This document shows, piece after piece, positions 1 through 7,539 of a DNA stretch of 21,798 nucleotides (its first letter is position 1; each line of letters begins with the position of its first letter). This DNA is from Bacteroides_D sp963546395. GTDB taxonomy: Bacteria > Bacteroidota > Bacteroidia > Bacteroidales > CAJPTX01. The stretch lies in the NCBI GenBank assembly GCA_963546395.1, contig CAUUMS010000023.1, positions 1 to 21,798 of the forward strand, given 5' to 3'. Below the pieces are notes generated by a model. The model saw only the letters and a list, made by a program, of their open reading frames with translations. It was not told where the DNA came from and did not search any database. A program made the position numbers and the translations under genes.

Positions 1-1515
1 GGATGGAATCGCCAAGGGGGACGCATTGTGCCGCGCATGTGGGGGCCCAATAGCAACGGGAAGATGTACCTGGAGTATGAGGATGTCACCACGGTGTATG
101 GGCGCCCGTACTACCAGCGTTTGCGTGATGGCAAGGAGTTTGACATCACAGGGACCTACGAGGACGATGTGGATGGTCGGCGCGCCGTGGAGATAAGCGT
201 GGTGCAGGCGGTGCGCGATGAGGGGAAGCTGCTGGGGGCAGTGGGCATCGATATCCTCAGCAACAAGATGAACGATCTGGTGCTGGAGGATATGGAGTTT
301 CAGGGGGCTACGCTGATGGTGGTCTCGGATGAGCGGCAGATTGTGGTGCGTTCCGATGGGGGCGATTTGGGTGAATCCATCGATGGGAAGCCGGGCTTTG
401 AGAGCCTGACGCAGTCAGCCTGGGTGGCGGGCAAGATGCTGACGGGCAACGCCAACATAGGGGGGAGTCAGTATTTGACGTTTACCTACCCGTTCCGATT
501 GGGGCGTAGCGGCGAGGTGTGGGCGGCAGTGATGCAGGTGCCTCGCTCGGTTTTTTATGCGGGTACGTTGAGGCTGGCCGGATTGATGGCCGTTATTGCA
601 GTGGTGGCCATCATCTTCTTTATGCTTGTGGCAGTGCGTATTGCACGCCAGGTAGCTATTCCGCTGAGCAATGTGAAGAGCCGTTTGCACGCCGTGAGCC
701 AGGGCGATTTGACACCTCAGCATCGCATCGAAGCCCAGTCGAGCGATATGACCGATCTGGATGAGTGGATGGAGGAGGTGCGAGCCTCGATGGGTTTGGT
801 ATTGGGTGAGGTGCAGACGCAGACGCAAACGCTGGTGCGGAGCAGCGATGAGTTCCTCACAGCGGCTCGTGTCATAGAGGATGGGAGCAGCGCGCAGGCC
901 GCATCGGCAGAGGAGGTGAGTGCAGCCATTGAGGAGCTATCGGCAAACATAGCCCAGTCGCTCGATGGAGCGAGAGACATGTCGAAGGTCTCGAATGAGA
1001 GTTTGCATGAGCTGCAACAGTTGGCTCAGGTGGTGGCCGAGCTCGTGGGGCAGATGCAGCAGGTTACCTCGCAGATTGGCATGGTGAAGGCCATTGCTGA
1101 TCGCACGAATCTACTGGCCCTGAATGCTGCGGTAGAGGCTGCCCGTGCGGGTGAGCATGGGCGAGGATTTGCCGTGGTGGCTACTGAGGTGCGCAAGCTG
1201 GCAGAGCAGTCGGGGAAGTCGGCCGACCAAATCGTTTCGGTGGTGCAGCAGGGTATGGCTGCCACCTCGCGGGTGAGTGAGCGGGTGCAGCATTTGATGC
1301 CCTCCATGGAGCGTAATAGCCAGCTCGCCGATTCGGCAGCTACGGCAGCGCAGGAGCAGTCGCTAGGGGTGGATCAGATAAACCAGGCCGTGAGCCAGCT
1401 CTCACAGGTGGTGGTGGAGAATGCGCAGCAAAGCCATGTGATAGCACAGAATGCCGAGCTGCTGGCTAAGGTGGTGGAGAAGCTGAAAACGCAGGTGAGC
1501 TATTTCCGGCAGTAG
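1..1515 (+). CDS. Methyl-accepting chemotaxis protein, 5'-truncated by the window edge
   Basis: Transmembrane chemoreceptor that should signal to a CheA/CheW array. The reading frame is open from base 1, so the first membrane helix and part of the sensor lie outside; a GTG at 28 is only an internal codon. Window residues 1-185 look like the membrane-proximal part of a Cache-type extracellular sensor. A transmembrane helix follows at about 190-213, a HAMP-like linker at about 214-270, then a long coiled coil. The signalling hairpin tip is unmistakable at about 366-403 (NLLALNAAVEAARAGE, then GRGFAVVATEVRKLA). The C-terminus ends soon after the coiled coil, and no NWETF-type CheR/CheB tether is present. 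No che or flagellar genes are in view, which is notable because relatives such as Porphyromonas are non-motile. The family call is very safe; the ligand is unknown. Confidence 0.93.
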   Translation, partial: GWNRQGGRIVPRMWGPNSNGKMYLEYEDVTTVYGRPYYQRLRDGKEFDITGTYEDDVDGRRAVEISVVQAVRDEGKLLGAVGIDILSNKMNDLVLEDMEFQGATLMVVSDERQIVVRSDGGDLGESIDGKPGFESLTQSAWVAGKMLTGNANIGGSQYLTFTYPFRLGRSGEVWAAVMQVPRSVFYAGTLRLAGLMAVIAVVAIIFFMLVAVRIARQVAIPLSNVKSRLHAVSQGDLTPQHRIEAQSSDMTDLDEWMEEVRASMGLVLGEVQTQTQTLVRSSDEFLTAARVIEDGSSAQAASAEEVSAAIEELSANIAQSLDGARDMSKVSNESLHELQQLAQVVAELVGQMQQVTSQIGMVKAIADRTNLLALNAAVEAARAGEHGRGFAVVATEVRKLAEQSGKSADQIVSVVQQGMAATSRVSERVQHLMPSMERNSQLADSAATAAQEQSLGVDQINQAVSQLSQVVVENAQQSHVIAQNAELLAKVVEKLKTQVSYFRQ

Positions 1516-1536
1516 GTGTCGGGCTCGATATTAATG

Positions 1537-1571
1537 GTGCAGGGCTGCCGAGGGGGCGCCCTGTGCTTTTT
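1537..1571 (+). terminator. Rho-independent terminator of the chemoreceptor gene
   Basis: A 9-bp stem (GTGCAGGGC at 1537-1545 with GCCCTGTGC at 1558-1566, including two G-U pairs) with a 12-base loop is followed directly by five T residues at 1567-1571. It lies 22 bases after the stop codon. Confidence 0.65.
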
Positions 1572-1573
1572 CC

Positions 1574-1581
1574 TACATTTG
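1574..1581 (+). promoter_or_regulatory. Possible Bacteroidetes -7 box for the YfcC-type transporter
   Basis: TACATTTG matches the Bacteroidetes -7 consensus TAnnTTTG and lies 33 bases before the ATG of the transporter, just after the terminator. No TTTG -33 element is found at the usual 19-21 base distance, so the call rests on one element and on position. Confidence 0.4.
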
Positions 1582-1613
1582 CCGCCGTAGCACACATAAC
1601 GCTCTAGCATACC

Positions 1614-3221
1614 ATGGGTACGAGTCGGAAATGGCAATTCCCCCACACCTACGTCATCGTGTTTGCCCTCATTGTCCTTGCCGCGGCATTGACGTGGCTG
1701 GTGCCAGGGGGCGAATTCCAGCGCGAGGTGGTGGACGTGAATGGCATTGCGCGGAGTGTGGTGCGCCCGGGTTCTTTTCACACGGTGGAGAGCGTGCCGC
1801 AGAGCTGGCAGGTGTTCACGGCCATCTTCAAAGGCTTGATGCGGACGGCCGACATCATCTTCTACATCCTCATCATCGGGGGAGCCTTCTGGATTCTGAA
1901 CCAGGGGCATGCGCTCGATGTGGCCATCTCGGGCTTTCTGCGTGTGGCCCGGAGGCTTGAGCACCTTCGATTCTTGCGCCTGGTGGGGGTGGATAATCTC
2001 ATTGTCATCCTCATCATGCTCTGCTTTAGCTTCTTCGGGGCTGTGATTGGCATGAGCGAGGAGACGATTGCTTTCGTGGTGATATTCGTCCCCCTGTCTG
2101 TGCGCATGGGGTACGACTCTATAGTGGGCGTGAGCATGTGTTTTCTGGCGGCTGGGCTCGGCTTTGCGGGAGCACTGCTCAATCCGTTCACCATCGGGAT
2201 TGCCCAGGGGCTTGCAGGGGTGCAGCTCTTTAGCGGGATAGAGTACCGACTCGTGATTTGGCTGGTGGTGAATGTGGTGGGTATGGCCTACGTGCTTCGC
2301 TACATGGCCCAGCTTCGGCGCAATCCCCGTCGGTCGCCAGTCTACGAGGAGGATGCCCACTGGCGTGCCAATGCGGAGGAGGGGCAGGCCCTGGAGAAGA
2401 CGCGAGCCGGGGCGAGTGCCTGGTGCATCTATGCCATGGTGGGTGTTGCGCTGCTCATTGCGGCTGTGGTGCATCCGTTCTCGACGCTATCGGTGGGCCA
2501 GTCGCAGGTTACGCTACCCATATTGCCCATCCTGACAGCCCTCTGGGGGCTACTCTCACTGCTGGCCCTGCGCCACTCCGTGCAGCTCTTTGTGGTGCTG
2601 TTGCTCCTGTTCACCATTATGCTCTTGGTGGTGGGGGTGATGGGCTACGGGTGGTACATACAAGAGATCGCCTCGCTCTTTCTGGCTATGGGGTTGCTTT
2701 CGGGTATCTCCTACGGCAAGAGCGGTAACGAGCTGGTGAAGCAATTCGTGAATGGGGCGGGGGATATCCTTTCGGCGGCCCTGGTTGTGGGGCTGGCGAG
2801 CGGTATTGTGGTGGTGCTGGAGGACGGGCGCATCATCGATACGCTGCTATCGGCTTCCGCAGAGGCGATGGTAGGGTATGGGCCGGTGCTGTCGCTGGGA
2901 ATCATGTACGTCTTCTACAGCCTGCTCAACCTGGTGATAGCCTCGGGATCGGCAAAGGCTGCGCTCACGATTCCGCTGATGAGCCAATTTTCAGATCTGC
3001 TAGGTATATCGCGGCAGGCCACGGTGACTGCCTATCAGCTGGGGGGCGGCTTCACCAATCTAGCGACCCCAACCTCGGGGGTCATGGTGGGGGTGCTAGC
3101 CATAGCACGCATACCCTACGTGAAGTGGCTACGGTGGTTCGCCCCGCTTTTGGCCATCCTGATCGTGGTGGGCTTCTTGCTGCTGTTGCCAACGGTGCTT
3201 TGGCCACTGCCGGGCTTTTGA
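1614..3221 (+). CDS. YfcC/DcuC-family membrane transporter
   Basis: Integral inner-membrane carrier of the C4-dicarboxylate anaerobic carrier superfamily (YfcC branch). Members of this branch are annotated as dicarboxylate or basic amino-acid carriers or exchangers, and the substrate cannot be read from the sequence. The 535-residue protein starts with a hydrophobic helix (about residues 12-31) and has roughly twelve membrane segments. A polar loop at about residues 230-265 divides it. Family-like stretches include FGAVIGMSEETIAF, GALLNPFTIGIAQGLAG and, near the end, GGGFTNLATPTSGVM, which resembles the re-entrant substrate-site segments of this superfamily. The ATG at 1614 is the first in frame and follows a -7-like box. 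A single gene between a terminator and the next promoter suggests it is transcribed alone. It would fit amino-acid or organic-acid exchange in a fermenting anaerobe. Confidence 0.85.
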   Translation: MGTSRKWQFPHTYVIVFALIVLAAALTWLVPGGEFQREVVDVNGIARSVVRPGSFHTVESVPQSWQVFTAIFKGLMRTADIIFYILIIGGAFWILNQGHALDVAISGFLRVARRLEHLRFLRLVGVDNLIVILIMLCFSFFGAVIGMSEETIAFVVIFVPLSVRMGYDSIVGVSMCFLAAGLGFAGALLNPFTIGIAQGLAGVQLFSGIEYRLVIWLVVNVVGMAYVLRYMAQLRRNPRRSPVYEEDAHWRANAEEGQALEKTRAGASAWCIYAMVGVALLIAAVVHPFSTLSVGQSQVTLPILPILTALWGLLSLLALRHSVQLFVVLLLLFTIMLLVVGVMGYGWYIQEIASLFLAMGLLSGISYGKSGNELVKQFVNGAGDILSAALVVGLASGIVVVLEDGRIIDTLLSASAEAMVGYGPVLSLGIMYVFYSLLNLVIASGSAKAALTIPLMSQFSDLLGISRQATVTAYQLGGGFTNLATPTSGVMVGVLAIARIPYVKWLRWFAPLLAILIVVGFLLLLPTVLWPLPGF

Positions 3222-3269
3222 TGCGAGACGCAGCTCCGCGGTGCTAGTGAGCGGGTGAGCTTTGCAGCA

Positions 3270-3301
3270 TTGGTAACGGTGGGGCATTCTCGCTATCTTT
3301 G
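3270..3301 (+). promoter_or_regulatory. Bacteroidetes-type promoter for the MBL-fold hydrolase
   Basis: TTG at 3270-3272, a 21-base spacer, and TATCTTTG at 3294-3301, which matches TAnnTTTG exactly. Transcription would start near 3308, about 30 bases before the ATG at 3338. Confidence 0.6.
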
Positions 3302-3337
3302 CCAGTGTAACCGAATGGGGCTTAGGGGGAAGAGACT

Positions 3338-3988
3338 ATGCAAGGACAAGAACTCACTATCACGGCGTTTGTCTTCAACGCTTTTTCGGAGAACACCTAC
3401 CTGCTGTATGCCCCTGGGCAGGAGTGCCTGATTATCGATCCTGGATGCAGTGATGATCGGGAGTGGGAGGGGCTCCGCTCATTTGTGGAAGAGTCGGGGT
3501 GTAAGCCGAAGGCGGTGATCTGCACGCACGGGCATCTCGACCATATCTTTGGGGTTGAGCGTTGCTGCACAGCCTGGGGAATTCCGTTTTGGATGCATCC
3601 CGGAGATAATGTGCTGGTGGAGCGTGCATCCGAGCAGGCGGCGATGTGGGGGCAACAGATGGAACACATAGGATTGCCCACGCGGCCCCTCGTTGATGGG
3701 GAGCACATAGACATTCTGGGGCATGACATCGAGGTGATACACACCCCGGGGCACTCTCCGGGGGGCGTGTGCCTGTATATGCGCAAGGAGAGGGTGCTCT
3801 TTTCCGGGGATACGCTTTTTGCGGGCTCCATTGGGCGTACCGATATTATGGGCGGTGATTACGGGACGCTGATAGAGAGTATCCAGCACCGTCTTCTCAC
3901 GCTACCGGACGACACCGAGGTGCTTCCCGGGCATGGCCCTAGGAGCACTATCGGGCGGGAGCGGGCGACAAATCCATTCCTACGATAG
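3338..3988 (+). CDS. Metallo-beta-lactamase-fold hydrolase, glyoxalase II-like
   Basis: Cytosolic zinc hydrolase of the hydroxyacylglutathione hydrolase-like group, probably cleaving a thioester or similar small substrate. The 216-residue protein carries the complete metal-binding set: THGHLDH at 63-69, H139 in GHSPGG, D158 in FSGDTLF and H199 in LPGHGP. The short length, without the C-terminal substrate-binding domain of true glutathione glyoxalase II, is typical of GloB-like proteins in bacteria that lack glutathione. The C-terminal motif ending in ERATNPFLR is characteristic of this subgroup. The start at 3338 is preceded by a purine-rich GGGGGAAGAG stretch, an acceptable ribosome binding site. 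It has its own promoter and about 100 bases separate it from the kinase downstream. The fold and metal site are certain; the physiological substrate is not. Confidence 0.9.
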   Translation: MQGQELTITAFVFNAFSENTYLLYAPGQECLIIDPGCSDDREWEGLRSFVEESGCKPKAVICTHGHLDHIFGVERCCTAWGIPFWMHPGDNVLVERASEQAAMWGQQMEHIGLPTRPLVDGEHIDILGHDIEVIHTPGHSPGGVCLYMRKERVLFSGDTLFAGSIGRTDIMGGDYGTLIESIQHRLLTLPDDTEVLPGHGPRSTIGRERATNPFLR

Positions 3989-4090
3989 CTAACGGCAGCC
4001 GGAGGCTCGGGCACTGGATGTGACGGGCTTGTAACGTTTTAGAGGCCGTAAGCGTTATGGTATTGGGGTAAACCATTGGCACGTTTGCAG

Positions 4091-5764
4091 ATGATAGGTT
4101 CGAAAGTAGAGGTGATCTGCCTTAATACGGGCGAGCGGCACTATGTGGCTCCGGGACTCACGTTGGGTGAGTTTGCCAAAGAGTTCGGCATCACCTTGAC
4201 GCACCCGCTGCTCGGGGCGATGGTCAACAATCGGCTGCGCGACCTGAATTTTCGGGTGTTGATGCCGGTGACGGTGGAGTTCATTGACATCACCCACTCG
4301 GCGGGGATCCGTATGTACGTGAGCTCGCTGTTCTTCCTGATACAGAAGGCAGTGCGCGATGAGATGCCTAGCTGCCGGTTGCGCGTGAGCCATTCGGTGT
4401 CCCGGGGCTATTACTGCGAGATTGCAGGGTATGATCAGCCCATTGAGTACCCGCTGATATTCCGCATCGTGGAGCGTATGCGGCAGCTGGTGGCGCGCGA
4501 TGTGCCATTTGAGTCGCGTACGGTCACCTTGCAGGATGCGGTGGCGATATTCGCCTCGCAGGCGGATCCGGAGAAGGTGCAGCTGCTGGAGAGTCGGCCC
4601 CGGCTCTACACGACGCTGTACGGGCTGGATGGGATATGGGACTACTTCTTTGAGCCATTGGTTCCATCGACGGGCTACCTGGAGGTGTTCGATGTAGTGA
4701 AGTACTACGAGGGGATGCTGCTGATGGTGCCGCAGCAGAGGGCTCCGCATGTGCTCGAGGAGCTGGTGGTGCAGAACAAGATGTTCGAGATCTTCCGGGA
4801 GTATCAGGATTGGGTCGGTGTCCTCGGGATTCAGGATGCCGGGACGATTAACCGCAAGGTGATAGACGGTCGGGCCGGTGAGCTCATCAAGGTGTCTGAG
4901 GCACTGCATGAGAAGAAGGTGGCTCAGATTGCCGATATGGTCAAGGCTCGGGAGCATCCGGTGCGACTGGTGCTCATAGCTGGACCCTCATCCTCGGGCA
5001 AGACCACGTTCTCAAAACGCCTGGCTGTGCAGCTGCAAGTGGCGGGCATGCATCCGCACACGATCTCCCTGGATAACTACTTTGTAGATCGTGAGAATAC
5101 CCCAAAGGATGAGCAGGGGGAGTTCGATTTTGAAGCGCTCGGAGCACTGGATGTGGCTAAGTTCAACGACGATCTCCTCGATTTGTTGGCTGGTAAGCGG
5201 GTGGAGCTCCCCAAGTTCTCGTTTGAGCTAGGCCAGCGGTTTTACGATGGGACATACCTCGAGCTGGAGCCGAATGGCGTGCTGGTGATAGAGGGGATCC
5301 ATGGCCTGAACCCCAATCTGACTCCCCGCATCCCGAAGGAAAGCAAGTTTAGGATCTACATCTCGGCGTTGACCTCCATCTCGCTCGATGGCCGGAGCCG
5401 CATCCCGTCGTCGGACAACCGCCTGCTGCGGCGCTTGATACGCGATGCGCGTTATAGGAACTACGGGGCCATTCCCACCATTCGCCGGTGGGAGAGCGTG
5501 AGACGGGGTGAGGAGAAGAATATCTTCCCGTATCAGGAGGAGGCCGATGTCATGTTTAACTCGGCACTTCCTTACGAGTTCGGCGTGCTGAAACGTTATG
5601 CAGAGCCGATACTGAATGAGGTGCCAAACAGCGTGCCCGAGTACTCCGAGGCGGTGCGATTGCTACGCTTTCTGCGCATGTTCTCGCCGATACCAGAGGA
5701 GGGGATCCCACCCACGTCGATTCTGCGTGAATTCCTGGGAGGGAGCTCATTTTCCTATCGCTAG
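4091..5764 (+). CDS. TGS domain-uridine kinase fusion (nucleoside kinase)
   Basis: Predicted ATP-dependent kinase of the uridine kinase/phosphoribulokinase fold, with an N-terminal half resembling the TGS and second additional domain of threonyl-tRNA synthetase. Such fusions are common in Bacteroidetes and are annotated as nucleoside kinases. The TGS-like part covers residues 1-60 (start KVEVICLNTGERHYVAPG), the synthetase-like editing region about 60-220, and the kinase from about 295. The P-loop GPSSSGKTTFSKRL is at about 298, followed by LDNYFVDRENTPKDEQGEFDF, where the uridine kinase acceptor-site aspartate and tyrosine sit, and IEGIHGLNP. The length is 557 residues from this ATG; a TTG at 4076 would add five residues and has a GGGG stretch upstream. 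I chose the ATG because the family normally begins just before the first TGS strand. Whether the synthetase-like half binds RNA or regulates the kinase is unknown. Confidence 0.9.
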   Translation: MIGSKVEVICLNTGERHYVAPGLTLGEFAKEFGITLTHPLLGAMVNNRLRDLNFRVLMPVTVEFIDITHSAGIRMYVSSLFFLIQKAVRDEMPSCRLRVSHSVSRGYYCEIAGYDQPIEYPLIFRIVERMRQLVARDVPFESRTVTLQDAVAIFASQADPEKVQLLESRPRLYTTLYGLDGIWDYFFEPLVPSTGYLEVFDVVKYYEGMLLMVPQQRAPHVLEELVVQNKMFEIFREYQDWVGVLGIQDAGTINRKVIDGRAGELIKVSEALHEKKVAQIADMVKAREHPVRLVLIAGPSSSGKTTFSKRLAVQLQVAGMHPHTISLDNYFVDRENTPKDEQGEFDFEALGALDVAKFNDDLLDLLAGKRVELPKFSFELGQRFYDGTYLELEPNGVLVIEGIHGLNPNLTPRIPKESKFRIYISALTSISLDGRSRIPSSDNRLLRRLIRDARYRNYGAIPTIRRWESVRRGEEKNIFPYQEEADVMFNSALPYEFGVLKRYAEPILNEVPNSVPEYSEAVRLLRFLRMFSPIPEEGIPPTSILREFLGGSSFSYR

Positions 5765-5905
5765 GGAGAGTAGGAATTGTAGCCTGTGAGCATTGATGGA
5801 TGCAGTGAGCAAACGGATTAGGGAAGGCTTTTAGGAAGCGAATAGCGACCTGGATGAGGGCTGGTGGTATGCGTAGCAACGTAGCCCTTTGAAGTAAATT
5901 TATCG

Positions 5906-5913
5906 TACCTTTG
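5906..5913 (+). promoter_or_regulatory. Probable Bacteroidetes -7 box upstream of the envelope unit
   Basis: TACCTTTG is identical to the -7 box of the tRNA-Lys promoter at 13039. The nearest TTTG upstream (5888-5891) is only 14 bases away, shorter than the usual 19-21, so the -33 contact is doubtful. If used, the transcript would have an untranslated leader of about 160 bases before the ATG at 6079. Confidence 0.45.
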
Positions 5914-6032
5914 CCATCTGGCAGGGTGTATGCGAGTGCGACATCGGCAGGAGCGTTGGTTCGCCTGCGTGGCGGCTCTTGCATAGGGTTGGTAGATCGT
6001 TCCGGCGAGAGCTGGAGGGTGTGAGGTGCAGG

Positions 6033-6061
6033 CATAGCGATCGCTCCCCTGCGGGGCTATG
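6033..6061 (+). promoter_or_regulatory. Stem-loop with nested palindrome in the envelope-unit leader
   Basis: CATAG at 6033-6037 pairs with CTATG at 6057-6061, and CCCC at 6046-6049 pairs with GGGG at 6053-6056. Overlapping them is a perfect 10-base palindrome AGCGATCGCT at 6036-6045. The structure ends 17 bases before the start codon and could be an RNA hairpin controlling translation or a DNA operator. There is no direct evidence for either role. Confidence 0.35.
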
Positions 6062-6078
6062 ATTTTAAAGCGAGTGAG

Positions 6079-7503
6079 ATGGTGAACGGTACAACTTTGT
6101 CCATCTATGGCTTAGCGTTGCTGTTCCTGAGCTTTTTCAGCGGCGATGCGGCTTCGCTTCGCATGACAGCACCCTCGGATGTGGATGCTGGCGGCGAATT
6201 CAACGTGACGGTGGTGATCCGCAAGGGTGACCTGGAGAGCTTTGCGCGCTTTCAGGCCAAGTTGCCATACGGGCTCACGGCGGTGGACGGCTCGGCTGAC
6301 AACGCCGATTTCACGTTCGATGGGCAGACGGCCCGATTCGTATGGATCCGCATGCCGAATACCCCAGAGGTGGAGCTGAACTACACCGTACGTGTAGATC
6401 AGCGGATGAAGGGGAACTTTGTGCTCGGGGGAACATTCTCTTACATCGCAGAAAACGCTCGTCGCGAGGTGGTGGTGCCTGATGCTAGCGTTGTGATTCA
6501 CCCCTCGGGGCTGATACCGCCGGATCGGCAGCTCGACATCATGGCGTACCAGGAGACGATACCCGCCCAGCGGAACATCGATATGCGCACGCTTAAGGTG
6601 CGCTGTATACGGGCTACGCCGGCCCCGATCAGTGGTTCGAATGACTTGCAGGTGCGCATCCTGGTGAACCGGGGTGAGGCTGTCAAGTTTGCCAAGATCA
6701 ATGAGGCTCTCCCGGCGGGCTTTACGGCAGAGCCGATAGAGACCAAGGATGCCATATTCGCTTGCCAGGATGGTGAGGTGCGTTTCTTGTGGATGAATCT
6801 GCCGCCGGAGCCGATGTTCCAGGTGGCTTACCGGCTGATACCGCTGGATGGCAAGGAGCCGAGCATCCCGCAGATGAGAGGTGAGTTCTCCTTCCTACAT
6901 GATAACGTGACTCGCACGGTGAAGATTGTGGAGCGACCCGTGCAGCTGGAAAATATGGATGCGCAAGCATTGGAGGCTCTAGTGCGAGAGGTGCCTATCG
7001 AGGGGGGGCATACCCCCACGCTGGCAAACGCTAGTGGTGGTACGCTTGAGGTGCAAGGGCCCAGTGAGGGCGGGGTGGACTACTCGGTGCAGTATCAGTC
7101 GATAGCGCAGATGAGGAGTAGCGCGGTCTCCGCGGGTGGTGAGGCAAGGTTGACCTCATCGGGTCGCCGTCGCCGGGCTGAGATCTCCATGGATGAGTAC
7201 ATGCTTACGCCCGAAGAGGGGGTCTACTACCGGGTGCAGGTGGCGGCAGGACACCGGCCGATAAACATCAATCGTTATTTTAAACGTCTTTCGTTGAAGG
7301 CGGATGTACGGACGGAGCGTCACGAGGGGTGGTATAAGTACTCGGTGGGCTCGTTTGTTGAGTATCGGGATGCGCGCGATTATCGCATGAAGGTGTGGGC
7401 TACGACACCGATTCGCGATGCCTTTGTGGCGGCGTACAACAACGGTCAGCGCATCACGGTGCAGGAGGCGTTGATGATAACATCCCAGCGTTGGTACAAA
7501 TAG
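6079..7503 (+). CDS. Secreted envelope protein with tandem beta-sandwich repeats and a C-terminal SPOR-like domain
   Basis: Exported protein of 474 residues with no certain family name. An N-terminal signal peptide (hydrophobic core about residues 8-20, likely cleavage near SGDAA at 21-25) is followed by two related segments of about 120 residues, roughly 25-145 and 170-292. Each contains a GFTA/GLTA strand, a VRFLWM/ARFVWI strand, and a final GEFSFL/GTFSYI hairpin ending in a V-rich strand; they look like immunoglobulin- or cohesin-like sandwiches. A low-complexity linker (about 295-370) leads to a SPOR-like domain at about 383-466, recognised by YYRVQVAAGH, YKYSVGSFVEYRDARDYR and AFVAAYNNGQRITVQEAL. 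SPOR domains bind denuded peptidoglycan glycan, so a periplasmic cell-wall-linked position is inferred. It lies 36 bases before the outer-membrane barrel gene and is probably co-transcribed with it. Confidence 0.75.
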   Translation: MVNGTTLSIYGLALLFLSFFSGDAASLRMTAPSDVDAGGEFNVTVVIRKGDLESFARFQAKLPYGLTAVDGSADNADFTFDGQTARFVWIRMPNTPEVELNYTVRVDQRMKGNFVLGGTFSYIAENARREVVVPDASVVIHPSGLIPPDRQLDIMAYQETIPAQRNIDMRTLKVRCIRATPAPISGSNDLQVRILVNRGEAVKFAKINEALPAGFTAEPIETKDAIFACQDGEVRFLWMNLPPEPMFQVAYRLIPLDGKEPSIPQMRGEFSFLHDNVTRTVKIVERPVQLENMDAQALEALVREVPIEGGHTPTLANASGGTLEVQGPSEGGVDYSVQYQSIAQMRSSAVSAGGEARLTSSGRRRRAEISMDEYMLTPEEGVYYRVQVAAGHRPININRYFKRLSLKADVRTERHEGWYKYSVGSFVEYRDARDYRMKVWATTPIRDAFVAAYNNGQRITVQEALMITSQRWYK

Positions 7504-7539
7504 CGGGGTATTCCCAGGTAACTACTAGGTGAGAGGCGC

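Larger units (their letters stand above)
5765..6078 (+). other. 314-base intergenic region and leader of the envelope unit
   Basis: No convincing gene is present. It holds a -7-like box at 5906-5913, a stem-loop complex at 6033-6061 and one short frame (5929-5985, 18 codons) with no evident meaning. No terminator with a T-run is visible after the kinase stop, so read-through from the kinase gene into the envelope genes is possible. Confidence 0.6.

Noticed and set aside
1500..2474. 324-codon open frame on the - strand
   Set aside because: Antisense to the YfcC-type transporter, His/Pro-rich and without recognisable domains; a shadow of codon bias.
4055..4957. 300-codon open frame on the - strand
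   Set aside because: Antisense to the TGS-kinase gene with the same His-rich shadow composition.
5929..5985. 18-codon frame in the envelope-unit leader as an upstream peptide
   Set aside because: No ribosome site and no amino-acid run typical of attenuators; kept only as a remark.
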